Positions 18,589 through 27,823 of a DNA stretch of 64,000 nucleotides are shown piece by piece. The stretch is from Bradyrhizobium glycinis (GTDB lineage Bacteria > Pseudomonadota > Alphaproteobacteria > Rhizobiales > Xanthobacteraceae), in assembly GCF_016031655.1 (NCBI RefSeq), contig NZ_JACCHQ010000034.1, positions 17,920 through 81,919 of the forward strand, in the 5' to 3' direction. Made by a program: the position numbers and the translations under genes. The notes under the pieces were generated by a model. That model did no database searches. It was given only the letters and a program-made list of their open reading frames with translations, and was not told where the DNA came from. Within the stretch, counting starts at the first letter, position 1. Each line of letters begins with the position of its first letter.

Positions 18589-20088
18589 ATGACCAATGAA
18601 TCCAATCTCAGCATTGAATTAGAAATTCACAGCAAGCGCAGCATTGAGCTCAACGTCCAAGGGTTCGAGGGCACAGAGTGTATCTCCTTGCCGTTTAGCT
18701 ACGTCATTTACGCGACGACCTCGAGCGATGTCGATACCAGCTCTCTGATAGGCGAGCGCGCCGCGCTGTCTGTCAGAACCGCATGTGGGCGATGGCTTGC
18801 ATCGGGCCTATGCGCCCAAATCGAGGAACTCGACCCTACGGCGACCGACCTGCGGGTGCTCCAGTTTGTCCTGCGACCGCGCTTTGCGGTCGCCGAACTC
18901 TCGGTTGCAAGCCGCATTTATGGCCCTGATCAACCGATGGGAGTCGACGACATAATCAAATCGCAGTTGGCCAAAATGAGCATTCCAATTCCCAGCGAAT
19001 ACAACCTTGATCGCTATCCGAAGCGAAAGTTCATTGTGCAATACAACGAAAGTGATCTGACGTTCATCTCGCGCCTTTGCGAACGGAATGGAGTTTTCTA
19101 CTTCTTCAAGCAAGAAGACGACGGTGAAACTGTCGTTTTTGGCGATAAAAATCTGGCCTTTCCTAACGTCAAGTTCGGCGATAAGTCGAAGATTCTTTAC
19201 GCGCGCCCGCACGAACGGCAGGCCCCCCGAAGCGTTGACGAAAGCGCCGTTCGCTCGTTCCGGCAGCGCCGGGTTCTCTCAACAAAGAGGGTCGCGCTCC
19301 GCGATTACAATGAATCGGTGCCTTCCGTCATCTCAGTCGATCAGCAGGTCGGGCAAGGCAGCGGCTTCGTGGGTATCGCCTCGCGCTTCGGGGGGCATTT
19401 TGCGGACGAAGCCGAAGCGACCGCGCTAGCCCGCATTCGGGCGGAACAGATCTGCGCCGGCCAGACAATGTACATCGCTCACACCGACGCGCCGGAGCTA
19501 CGAGCTGGCGTCATCTTCGAACTCGAAGGCCATCCCCGCTTCGACGGCAAGTATCTCGTTATCGCAGCGGATCACTCGGCCTATTGCCCGGCCCCGACTG
19601 GGTTCCATGCATCCACGCAAAATGGGCGAGCGTACCAGAATATGCTCCATTGCATCCGCTCGGACGTACCTTTTCGACCGGTTGCGATGACGCCCGTGCC
19701 TCTGGGCGTGGGCCTCCACAGCGCGACGGTCGATGGAGAAGCCTGGAATGGGCGGGCCGAGATTGACGACCAGGGACGCTACAGACTGCAGTTCATATTC
19801 GCCGAGGAACTGGCAAAAGGCGCCGGCAGCGACTACGTGCGCAAGCTCGAGCCTTATGTAGGTCCGAATCAAACGGGTTTGCATTGCCCGTTGGTGCCAG
19901 GAACGGAAGTTCTGGTCGGCTACTTGAATGGAGACATCGACCGGCCAGTTGTAATCGGTGCGATACACAATCCGGATATGAAGGGAGGAGTGACCTCAGA
20001 CACGCACTTGTTCAATCGCCTCAAATCGCAATCAGGTGCCTCGATCGAAATCTTCGACGGTCCTGCGATGCCTTCTGGCGCGCTGTGA
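18589..20088 (+). CDS. vgrG: TssI/VgrG, T6SS spike protein, short form ending before the needle
   Basis: 499 residues from ATG 18589 (a TTG at 18574 is an alternative). The gp27-like part and the gp5 OB-fold are complete: YNESDLTFISRLCERNGVFY, then PLVPGTEVLVGYLNGDIDRP and VVIGAIHNP. The protein stops soon after EIFDGPAMPSGAL, where longer VgrGs begin the beta-helical needle. A separate needle-like protein is encoded at 25351-26304. VgrG caps the Hcp tube and carries effectors. Confidence 0.9.
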   Translation: MTNESNLSIELEIHSKRSIELNVQGFEGTECISLPFSYVIYATTSSDVDTSSLIGERAALSVRTACGRWLASGLCAQIEELDPTATDLRVLQFVLRPRFAVAELSVASRIYGPDQPMGVDDIIKSQLAKMSIPIPSEYNLDRYPKRKFIVQYNESDLTFISRLCERNGVFYFFKQEDDGETVVFGDKNLAFPNVKFGDKSKILYARPHERQAPRSVDESAVRSFRQRRVLSTKRVALRDYNESVPSVISVDQQVGQGSGFVGIASRFGGHFADEAEATALARIRAEQICAGQTMYIAHTDAPELRAGVIFELEGHPRFDGKYLVIAADHSAYCPAPTGFHASTQNGRAYQNMLHCIRSDVPFRPVAMTPVPLGVGLHSATVDGEAWNGRAEIDDQGRYRLQFIFAEELAKGAGSDYVRKLEPYVGPNQTGLHCPLVPGTEVLVGYLNGDIDRPVVIGAIHNPDMKGGVTSDTHLFNRLKSQSGASIEIFDGPAMPSGAL

Positions 20089-20629
20089 CCGCCTGGCGTC
20101 CAGCAACTCATGAGATCGATCCGCTATTGGAAGCGGTCACCAATACGATACGCGCAACTATCTTGCCGGCAGCGTCGATCAACATACCGCCGCCATCGGC
20201 TGATGGCATTCGGTCGCAACAGCTTCGTGATGGGCGAGAATTGCGCCTCAAATTGTCTACGCATTGCCTCGGGCAGGAACAACGCGGACCTCGCGCGGTG
20301 CTCGTCTACGCGCTGAAAGGCAGGGTCGTGTTGGATAACAGCACGGGTTACGGTGTAACTGGGCGGGCTGTCCTCGACGTCACCACGCGTGCATTTCTCG
20401 ATGTCTCGTGTAACCTGAAGCAGGTCGGCCCGGTTACGCCCTGACAGCTCGTTGTCATGATCGCGACGATGTCGTCGCTCGATGTTGCCGGTGTCTGGAC
20501 AGCGCTGCGCCGTCAGATCGGGAAGGCTCGCGATATTTGGTAGCGGATGGCGCACCGCTCGTGGCATGGATTTTGCGATATCCATCGCGCCGGTGCGTGC
20601 CGGCGTGCGTCAAAAAACAGGAGAGGAAA
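20089..20629 (+). other. Spacer between vgrG and hcp
   Basis: About 540 bp with no recognised gene. Reading on from the vgrG stop in any frame does not continue a VgrG needle convincingly. A minus-strand frame at 20124-20585 (153 codons) is open but matches nothing I know. The last 10 bases before hcp hold its strong ribosome site. Confidence 0.4.
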
Positions 20630-21142
20630 GTGTCTCTCGAAGCCTACTTGAAAATAAAGGGAAAGAAGCAAGGTGAGATCTCCAAGGATGCCTCCAAGCC
20701 GGAGAGCATCGGGCAGGTCGCCAAGGGTGACTCGGGTAAGCAAGGGAAGATCACCGTGGTCGCCTTCACCGGCGGCATCATCGTTCCACGCGATGCGACG
20801 AGCGGGGTCGCCACCGGCGCTCGCAACCACCAGCCGGTGCTCTTCACCAAGTTCTTCGATCGTGCCTCGCCGTTGCTTTGGCAGGCGCTGGCAACGAACG
20901 AGGTGCTCGAAGATGTGGTTTGCGAATTCTATCGCACTGACCCCGGGGGCATGCCGCAGCCGCAGAACTTCTTTAGAATAACCTGGAAGAATGCGACGTT
21001 AGTCGAGGGCAAAGCTTATGTCCCGCTGACGATCAGTCCGCAGAACAACTTCTTTCAAAACATGGAAGACTGGTCATTCACCTACAAGGAAGTGAAATGG
21101 GAGCACGTTCCCTGCAGCACCAGCGGCGAGGATAAATGGTAG
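20630..21142 (+). CDS. hcp: Hcp (TssD), T6SS tube protein
   Basis: 170 residues from GTG 20630, with AGGAGAGG directly upstream; the frame is open from 20537, but MSLEAYLKIKG is the expected Hcp start. The sequence has the Hcp fold features FTKFFDRASPLLWQALATNE and FEDWSFTYKEVKWEH-like ending. Hcp hexamers stack to form the tube that is fired out, and also chaperone small effectors. It is separated from vgrG by about 540 bp and so may have its own promoter. Confidence 0.92.
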   Translation: MSLEAYLKIKGKKQGEISKDASKPESIGQVAKGDSGKQGKITVVAFTGGIIVPRDATSGVATGARNHQPVLFTKFFDRASPLLWQALATNEVLEDVVCEFYRTDPGGMPQPQNFFRITWKNATLVEGKAYVPLTISPQNNFFQNMEDWSFTYKEVKWEHVPCSTSGEDKW

Positions 21143-22119
21143 CTCACCGTCACGTTTTGCAAAGCCAAGGACGATGACTTAGTCCGAGGTGCCGAGCGGG
21201 CAACGAGGATATATTACGCACGTCGACGCGTCCGCTGGCCTCGAAGTGGTCATGATTAAGGATCTCGAGATGCATTGAGTCGGGCGTGTTCGGACCGAAA
21301 TGTCCGCGCGCGCCAAGAGGGGCCGCAATCGGGCTGTTGATCCTGCATCATGGATGTGATTGACGAGCATGAATTGTGAATTGGGGATATCCAGCGCGGA
21401 CGATGTTCGCCACCCAGCCGGCGGTCGTTCGTAGACTGCCTGACAGCTTAGCTCGATGCCAGCGCTCCACGAAATGGGCAATTCCCTTGCTGCTCTACGT
21501 TCCCGGGTTTGGCGATCGTTGGCGGGCAGGCTGAGGCAAGCGTCCTCAGAGAGCCCCACCCAGCGGACCATTCACTTGCTGCGCTTCGCTCCCAGGTTTG
21601 GCAAATAGTCGGCGGACGGGCCGAGGCCCGGAGTTCGATGACTGCGCTCCATGCAGAGCTGCATTTACTTGCTGCGGTCCGTGGCCGGAATGTAGCAACT
21701 CCAGACGGGAGGAGCTCTGTGGTGAGGCAGCTTGGGAGGGAAACAAACAATGAAGGAGGAGGGAAAGGCGGGTGCGGAGACGGGCAAAACGTTGCGCGCG
21801 CATTGAAATACGTATTGTATCTGGTGGGCGCGGGCTACCCCCATTATGAGGTCGGAAACAACTTCTTCCTTTCTACGACATCACTGCACGACGGGAAGAA
21901 GGGCTTCACCAGTAACGAACGGCTCAGACTGGCTCAGACGAAGGCAAGGGAGTAATACACGTCGTATCAGGCTGCCGATTCTGACACTCGGCGCCTCAAT
22001 GAGCGTCCCCCCAATCCAATCCGGACCTGCGGTAATAGCCTGTTCGTAACGACGATCGACTACCGGGCGGCAACGTATGTACACGTTGGTCGCTTCTTAC
22101 GATTACCCACATTTTTGAG
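21143..22119. other. Gene-free stretch holding a three-copy imperfect repeat
   Basis: No gene is supported. Within it, at about 21480-21700, a segment with the pattern CTTGCTGC followed by GTTTGGC and GGCGGGC recurs, first near 21490 and again near 21570, and a shortened third copy lies near 21665. Read on the minus strand the copies give QQ(V/G)N-type peptides and LPAND, which might be decayed leucine-rich repeats related to the relic at 22290-22870. Confidence 0.4.
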
Positions 22120-22300
22120 TCAGAGTTTCGCTCCCGTTGCGATATCGATGAAGCGCGATAATCCGCGCCACATGATCAGATCCCCCGGTGGCGGATCGTT
22201 GGCGCGGGCGAGATAGCCGCCGAGCCTAGCGATCTTGATGAGATAAGGTGACAATGTCTTTCGTTGTGTGCTGGTTGGATTCTTGTCTTTGACGGCAATC
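22120..22300 (-). pseudogene. IS4-family transposase, C-terminal fragment
   Basis: The minus strand reads YLIKIARLGGYLARANDPPP followed by GDLIMWRGLSRFIDI and a TGA at 22120-22122. GGYLAR.NDPPPGN..MWRGLSRL.DI is the characteristic end of IS4-type transposases. Only about 60 codons remain. It joins in frame onto the end of the leucine-rich-repeat relic upstream, so the two are fused remnants. Confidence 0.75.
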
Positions 22301-22870
22301 CGCGCTGCCTCGGCGAGGGGCCGCGCGCGATCTTATGCTGTTTCGTCGGGATCCGAGAAGAACACGTTCGGTCCAGCAAAACCCTCAGACTTCGTTGCCG
22401 CCGTCAGGTTGGTCCGCACCCGCGCAGGCAGCGGGTTATCGTCCGGATCAACGAGGCAGCCGGAGCCGAGCTGGGTTAGCAGGGTCTCGGGAAGGCAGGT
22501 TAACCGATTGTTGTCGACGTGCAGTTGACGGAGTCCGGCTGGGAGGTTGGTGGGCAGGCTGGTCAGCCGGTTTCCGCTGGCGCGAAGGCATTCGACGCTG
22601 ACCGGGAGATTGATGGCAGGTTGGCGAGCCAATTGTTTCTTGCGTGGAGGGTTTGCAGACCGCTAGGAGGGATATCCGGCACGCTCGTCAGCTGATTGCC
22701 GTCGATGTGAGGTGTTGGAGCCCCGCCGGGAGAGCGGTGGACAAGGTGGTCAGGGACAGCAATGAAAGATCCAGCCACGGCGGCTCATGGGCCGCTGTTT
22801 CCCGCCAGCTCGGTTCGTCTTACCTTTTTTTGCCGTTCTCATGGGAAGCACCAATTGCAGCTTGAGCAAT
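22290..22870 (-). pseudogene. NopM/IpaH-like leucine-rich-repeat E3 ligase relic
   Basis: Leucine-rich repeats of the LPX type are clear but frameshifted: LTTLSTALPAGLQHL, GNQLTSVPDIPPSGLQTLHA, then GNRLTSLPTNLPAGLRQLHV and NNRLTCLPETLL. They are followed by DDNPLPARVR and, after an in-frame TAA at 22333, by DRARPLAEA, which looks like the first turn of the NEL ubiquitin ligase domain. The catalytic domain is missing and an IS4 fragment takes its place. NopM-type proteins are type III effectors in rhizobia, so this records a lost effector. Confidence 0.65.
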
Positions 22871-22898
22871 CAGCGACTTGGGCTCCCCGATGCTGTGC

Positions 22899-24671
22899 TT
22901 AGTCAATCAGTTGTTTGCGCAGCAGGATCTCGAGCTGGCGCCGACCTTCGTCGATCGCGCCGTGCCAATGCCCGAACCGTTCCTGTACGACAACTTTGAA
23001 TGAAGGATACCACAGTGGCTTTCCGTCAGCCTGAGCCCAATACCAGGGATAACCGCGCGGCACGAAAACCACGCCGGAAACGCCGAGCGCTCCCGCGATA
23101 TGGACGACGAAGCTGTCCGGCCCGACCACCGCGTCGAGATTGCCGATCGCCGCGATCATCTCGGCAGGGTTCTCGATGTGCACGCCAGCATCGATCGGAC
23201 GAGTCCATCGCTTCATATTATGCCGTTGCGCGCCGCTCATCAAACTGACCGGCGTGACGAAGGTTGGAATCGCAGCCGCGACTTGCTCCATCGATAGGCC
23301 GAGCGCGCCACCCTCCCACACGATGCCCACCAGAGGCCTTGCAAACGCCGCCAATGCATTCCGCCATTTGGAGAACAGTTCGGCCTCGGGCCGGAGGTAG
23401 GGAATGCCATCGGCAATGTTGCGGGCGTCGATCGGCAAAACGCGCAATAATGTTTGTAGCGGAATAGCCGAGACCGCTGGCCTCGGTTCGTCCAAAATCA
23501 CCTGCTCGGCGAGGTTGGCAAGAATACCTTGATACCGTGGATGCGCGACCACATGCACATCTTGCGGGCTCGGCAGCCGAAGTAAGAGACGAGCGAGTGC
23601 GATGAACTCAAGGGCGCCCATCGTCGGCGGCACGACTATCTGCCTCACAGGTGCCGAGGCGGACGGCTCGGGCCTCGGGAACTGACCGAGCGTCAGTTCA
23701 AGGGCCGCCTGCAGAGACTTCGCTGCATCATTCTCAGGTCGCGTGTGCACTACGTGACCGACAAGTGCGAGGGATTCGTCGAGCCGGCCAACGAGCTGTA
23801 GGACACGAGCCAAAGCCAGCGCAGCTGTAGGATCCGATTTGTGAGCGCGCACGAATTCCGTCAGTTGCGCAATACCGTGGTCCTCCTCACCTTTGGCAAT
23901 TGCAACACGGGCCAAGATTTCTCGCGCACCAACATGAGCGGGCGCATAGGCAAGCAGCTTCTGGCAGGTGGCCTCCGCTTGCGGCCAGAGTCCAATTGCG
24001 GCGTGGCAATAAGCCAGATGCAATAGCCTAGCTGTATCGAGCGGGGCGCGCAAATGCGCGCGAGCGGCAAGGCTGAGCGCCTCGTCGAGGCACCCGCGTT
24101 CAAGGTTGAGCACCGATAAATTGCCCAACGCGTCGGGATCGTCCGGAGCAATCTCCAGCGCACGAAGCAGGGTGGTCTCAGCCGCCGAGGTGTGGCCTAA
24201 GGTGAACTCGATGGCGCCAAGTTGAAGGAGCGCACGCGCATTCCTGGGCTCGTGGTGGACGACGGTCTCCGTCATCGCACGGGCTTCCTCAACCTCGCCA
24301 CGGCTCAGCAATGTTTGAGCGAGCGCCAGCTTGATTTCCTCGTTGCGCGGTGCGAGAGCCGCCGCGCGTCCGAGGCAAATCACCGCCGCCTCAGTGCGGC
24401 CGAGCAATCCATGGGCTATGCCGAGATTGGTGGCGAGGCCGGCGTGTTCGGGGTAGATGGTCGCAGCTTCAGACAGCATGTCAAAGGCAAACTCGATTCG
24501 GCGGCGCGCAAGTGCCAGCGTGGCCCTCGCATTGAGCGTATCGGGATCGGTTGTGGTGGCGACCTCCTCCAGAAGAGCCTCCGCCTCCTCGAGACGGCCG
24601 GCCAATATAAACTCCTGGGCCGTTCTAACCCTCTCCTGCCGGGTCGGAGCCGGCATCCCAGTGAACAGCAT
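22899..24671 (-). CDS. TPR-repeat protein with C-terminal glycosyltransferase-like domain
   Basis: 590 residues. Tandem tetratricopeptide repeats fill about residues 15-310 (for example AEALLEEV, LGRTEAAVICLGRAAALAP). The C-terminal third (about 360-590) looks like the nucleotide-sugar-binding half of a GT-B glycosyltransferase, with GPDSFVVHIAGALGVSGVVF as in GT9/GT41-type proteins. It is the last gene of the minus-strand DUF2169/DUF4150/DUF3540 series, 6 bp after DUF3540. It may glycosylate a cargo or spike component, or be a scaffold; the sequence does not decide. Confidence 0.75.
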   Translation of the reverse strand: MLFTGMPAPTRQERVRTAQEFILAGRLEEAEALLEEVATTTDPDTLNARATLALARRRIEFAFDMLSEAATIYPEHAGLATNLGIAHGLLGRTEAAVICLGRAAALAPRNEEIKLALAQTLLSRGEVEEARAMTETVVHHEPRNARALLQLGAIEFTLGHTSAAETTLLRALEIAPDDPDALGNLSVLNLERGCLDEALSLAARAHLRAPLDTARLLHLAYCHAAIGLWPQAEATCQKLLAYAPAHVGAREILARVAIAKGEEDHGIAQLTEFVRAHKSDPTAALALARVLQLVGRLDESLALVGHVVHTRPENDAAKSLQAALELTLGQFPRPEPSASAPVRQIVVPPTMGALEFIALARLLLRLPSPQDVHVVAHPRYQGILANLAEQVILDEPRPAVSAIPLQTLLRVLPIDARNIADGIPYLRPEAELFSKWRNALAAFARPLVGIVWEGGALGLSMEQVAAAIPTFVTPVSLMSGAQRHNMKRWTRPIDAGVHIENPAEMIAAIGNLDAVVGPDSFVVHIAGALGVSGVVFVPRGYPWYWAQADGKPLWYPSFKVVVQERFGHWHGAIDEGRRQLEILLRKQLID

Positions 24672-24676
24672 CTGTG

Positions 24677-25333
24677 CTATGCAACCGTGACGCGCTTACC
24701 ATCGAGGCGGAGGTCCTCGCTCACGGCAATCACCTTGGTGTGCGCCATCTCGGAGGCAATGCCGGTGACTCTAATGGTCTGGGTCTCGGTCTGCAATGTG
24801 TCGATACGCTCGATCACCGCAACACGCTCGACCGCTTTGACCGTAAGTTGCTCGGCACTCGCTTCCTGGAGCCGCGCTGAGCATCGGACACGGTCCGCGA
24901 TCAATGTGTAGAGCTTGCCGATCCAAGTGCCTTTGTCTGCAAGCACAGAGAGCAGCTTAGTCTGCAGATCGATACTATCGGCACGCAAGGACAGACGCTG
25001 GCGCGCGGCGATCGTAATGGTCTCGCCCTCAATGGACATATTGCGCCCCCCGGGCAGGCCAACCATGCCCCCATTGGGAGCCGCCCGCTCCAGCACAGCG
25101 AGGATGAAGACTTGCTCCACGTTAGTGAAGAGCAGAATTACGTCTTGTGGCATAGGTCGGACAAGGCAGCCAACGGCGACCGTCGCCGTGTGACGGGCGC
25201 CAGCGACCTCGACCTCGATCGTAGAGCCATCTTCGCTGATCGACACGACACGCGCCGTGTGATGCCCAGGCTCAAGCGCGCGTTCGGCAATCGCCAAGAT
25301 GTCGGTGCTTGTGGTACGGATCGGCATCGTCAT
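24677..25333 (-). CDS. DUF3540 protein, T6SS spike-associated
   Basis: 218 residues. It resembles DUF3540 proteins, which occur beside DUF2169 and DUF4150 genes in T6SS cargo loci and show a gp5-like OB-fold followed by a repetitive beta region (GRNMSIEGETITIAA, then LSLRADSIDLQ). The start ATG at 25333 has GGAGAATAAGG just upstream. It is 17 bp after the needle-like gene. Likely a spike or adaptor protein for the cargo of this operon. Confidence 0.8.
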   Translation of the reverse strand: MTMPIRTTSTDILAIAERALEPGHHTARVVSISEDGSTIEVEVAGARHTATVAVGCLVRPMPQDVILLFTNVEQVFILAVLERAAPNGGMVGLPGGRNMSIEGETITIAARQRLSLRADSIDLQTKLLSVLADKGTWIGKLYTLIADRVRCSARLQEASAEQLTVKAVERVAVIERIDTLQTETQTIRVTGIASEMAHTKVIAVSEDLRLDGKRVTVA

Positions 25334-25350
25334 CCTTATTCTCCAGATCG

Positions 25351-26304
25351 CTACATGAAATTTACCGAATTTTTTTGTATGACTTCCTCATTGCCGGAAC
25401 TGGATGTGATTTCAGCTTTTCGGGTCACGAGCTTGTACTCTTCCACGTTCGACTGTCCCTTTCTCAATTCTTCGTCCGTGTTTAATACGCTGGTCTTGCA
25501 GAATTTCATGTCGCGACCGACCGACTTGAAATCTTCGGGAGCGAGCTTGAAATCGCTTTTCCTAAGAATCTTGGTATCGCTGTCAGCCGACTTGAAATCA
25601 GGTCCAAAAACACACTTGGTCGAGCTTCCAATCACTTGCTTGACGTCGTGTCCTTCGACAACGTCAAGTTTGTTGCCGATCGTCATAGAGTTCATATCAC
25701 TGAGATTGACTGAACATTCTCGCGCAATCTTGAACGTGAACGCTTCTCCAAAGAACATGCTTACGTTCCTGGCCATCGTCAGCGTGGTAGCTGCGCCTCT
25801 CATGCAGGTGAATTTAGTGCCTTGAAACAATTCCTTGGTGTCGCCCATCGTCTGTTTTTCCGAGTTGCCAACGGTCGTCTCCAGCTTGTCGCCGTTATTG
25901 ATGAGCTTGACTCGGTTTGAGGCTGTCAGGATGATGTCCGCCGGCGTCCCGTTAGCGCCAGCACTGATTGACACGCCATTCTCGGCGGAGATCTCATAGG
26001 TACCTTTAGAGACCTGATGTTGGGAGTTGCCGTTCGTGACCTCCGTGGTCTGGCCGCGACCGATTTTGAGCAGCGCGGCGCCTTCGATATTGGCCTGGAA
26101 GTCCTTGTTGGTGAAGGCAAGTAAGCCAGCATTGTCGCTTTCATGTTTGTTGACCGCAGCTGGAGTTTCGCCAACAGTCGTTGCGAGACCAGTGACAAGT
26201 TTTTCTTCCTCGTCCGAATAAGATCCGAGGCGCAGATAAGTTGACTTCGTCAGGGGAGAAGCCAGGCTGTCTGGAACGAATAGTCGCGTATAGGCGTTTG
26301 GCAT
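25351..26304 (-). CDS. VgrG-needle-like protein (beta-repeat), T6SS-associated
   Basis: 317 residues, no signal peptide or membrane helix. It begins TRLFVPDSLASPLTKSTYLR-LG, like the segment that opens the needle region of longer VgrGs, and then has a monotonous Ser/Thr/Asn-rich beta pattern (YEISAENGVSISAGANG, ILTASNRVKLINNGD) as in gp5 needles. Because the VgrG at 18589 ends just where such a region should start, this may be its detached needle. That link is inference. Confidence 0.6.
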   Translation of the reverse strand: MPNAYTRLFVPDSLASPLTKSTYLRLGSYSDEEEKLVTGLATTVGETPAAVNKHESDNAGLLAFTNKDFQANIEGAALLKIGRGQTTEVTNGNSQHQVSKGTYEISAENGVSISAGANGTPADIILTASNRVKLINNGDKLETTVGNSEKQTMGDTKELFQGTKFTCMRGAATTLTMARNVSMFFGEAFTFKIARECSVNLSDMNSMTIGNKLDVVEGHDVKQVIGSSTKCVFGPDFKSADSDTKILRKSDFKLAPEDFKSVGRDMKFCKTSVLNTDEELRKGQSNVEEYKLVTRKAEITSSSGNEEVIQKNSVNFM

Positions 26305-26337
26305 AGCGGATACCCTAATCGGATGGCCGTCGGCACA

Positions 26338-26745
26338 TTAGCGCTGGGCCGTTAAACGGGTTTGAGAGGGCGATATCGAAAGTCCGAACGCGTTCGGGTT
26401 GGTGCCATTCTGCTTCGTCGGCATCCCCATTTTGGTTGCCGGTGACCCGCCGATTGACAAATTGTCAGATCCCGCTTTGGCGCGGCCTGGACCCATAACA
26501 AGGCCAGAGATGACGCCGAGGGCCACACCTGCGCTATCACCAATCGATATGGCGCGATCGGTCGTCATGTTGTGTGCAGGCATACACATGATGAGGCACC
26601 GAGACTGTGTAGGAATAGCCGTCGTGTTCATAGCGACGTTTGAATAGGGTATAGGCACTACGCCGAGTCCGACTGGTGTGTTGCAGACGTCGGGAAACGC
26701 TTGATCCTGCGCCGACATCGGGCCACTTGAATTGACAAACGTCAT
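26338..26745 (-). CDS. PAAR-like protein (DUF4150), T6SS spike tip
   Basis: 135 residues. Features of DUF4150 are visible: the PDVCNTPVG...VPIPYSN opening, NMTTDRAISIGDSAG, and SIGGSPATKMGMPTKQNGTN. DUF4150 proteins form a PAAR-like cone that tips the VgrG spike and often carries a C-terminal toxin. This one ends soon after the PAAR-like core, so it has no fused toxin. It is 16 bp downstream of the pentapeptide gene and 33 bp before the needle-like gene. Confidence 0.85.
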   Translation of the reverse strand: MTFVNSSGPMSAQDQAFPDVCNTPVGLGVVPIPYSNVAMNTTAIPTQSRCLIMCMPAHNMTTDRAISIGDSAGVALGVISGLVMGPGRAKAGSDNLSIGGSPATKMGMPTKQNGTNPNAFGLSISPSQTRLTAQR

Positions 26746-26761
26746 TTGTTTAGCTCACTTC

Positions 26762-27823
26762 CTAGAGAGGGATGACCCGGCTTGGGTCATAGAGCTCGGC
26801 GACGGCGCGTTCCGGCACAGTGTTTAAGATACCATGCTGGTTCACGAACCGGCTGCATTCGGTCGACGCGCAGTGAAAGTCAGTGCGCAGAAATCGCGTG
26901 CCGGAAAAGTCGCTGCCATCGACCATAGCGTGGTGCATCAGCGCATAGGATAAGTCGGAGCCGGCAAACGAGGCCCCCCTGGCCGATGCACGTGTGAATA
27001 CGGCTGTTCCCAACTGAGTGCCGGACAGATCGCAGCCATCGAGGCGCGCTTCTACGAAGATGCATTGCGTCAAATTGGCATTGCGCAGCCTGGCGGCTTG
27101 CAGGTCAGCCCTGACGAACAGTGTGTTCGGGGCCCTCGCGCCGGAGAGATCGGCACCCACGAGGCTCGCGCCTGTCAACACGGAGCCGGACAGGTCTGTT
27201 CCGGACAGGTTTGTGCCTTTCAGCTTGGCTCCGCTCAGGTTTGCTCGCGCGAGCATCAACCCGGAGAGATCCCGTTCCGACAGATCGCATTCGGAGAAAT
27301 GGATAGTGTCGCAGCTCAGTCCCTTGAGCTGTGCAGTCCGCAAATCGGCCTGCGTTATGGCGGCGTTCGTCAGCTTGGCGTTGTCGAGCACGACATTGTC
27401 GAGGTCACAACCCATGAGCGCGCTTTGAGATAGGCTGGCCTTTCTCAGGATCGTATGGGCCAACACGCAACGCATCACTGTCGTCTGGTTCAATCGCGAC
27501 TCGCCGAAGTCGCTATGGCTGAAATCTGATGTCATGAACGCGGACTGGCTCAAGCGGGCCCGCCGCCAGTCTGATCCGCTAGCCCGGCAATCGACAAATG
27601 TACATTTGTCGACGGAAGCATCGGCGAAGGAAGCGCCGCTGAAATCGCATTCCTGAAAAGTCATGCTGGTCAGGCGGGCACGCGTGAACTGGCTAGCGCG
27701 AAAAGAGGAACTCAGTACAATGCCATCGTTAAGGCGTAGTCCAGATAGCGTTTCGCCATTGAGGTTAGCTTCGCGTACGGGGAACTGATGGTCGATCGAC
27801 TGCAATAAGAGATCAATTGACAT
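26762..27823 (-). CDS. Pentapeptide-repeat protein
   Basis: 353 residues made almost wholly of A(D/N)LXX pentapeptides (for example ARANLSGAKLKGTNLSGTDL), which fold into a right-handed quadrilateral beta-helix. Its start overlaps the end of the DUF2169 gene by 11 bp, so translation is coupled. In T6SS loci such proteins accompany DUF2169/DUF4150 genes; the role as cargo, scaffold or immunity protein is not established. Confidence 0.85.
   Translation of the reverse strand: MSIDLLLQSIDHQFPVREANLNGETLSGLRLNDGIVLSSSFRASQFTRARLTSMTFQECDFSGASFADASVDKCTFVDCRASGSDWRRARLSQSAFMTSDFSHSDFGESRLNQTTVMRCVLAHTILRKASLSQSALMGCDLDNVVLDNAKLTNAAITQADLRTAQLKGLSCDTIHFSECDLSERDLSGLMLARANLSGAKLKGTNLSGTDLSGSVLTGASLVGADLSGARAPNTLFVRADLQAARLRNANLTQCIFVEARLDGCDLSGTQLGTAVFTRASARGASFAGSDLSYALMHHAMVDGSDFSGTRFLRTDFHCASTECSRFVNQHGILNTVPERAVAELYDPSRVIPL

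Noticed and set aside
20124..20585. 153-codon minus-strand frame between vgrG and hcp
   Set aside because: No family resemblance; strand is opposite to the flanking genes and codon pattern is unconvincing.
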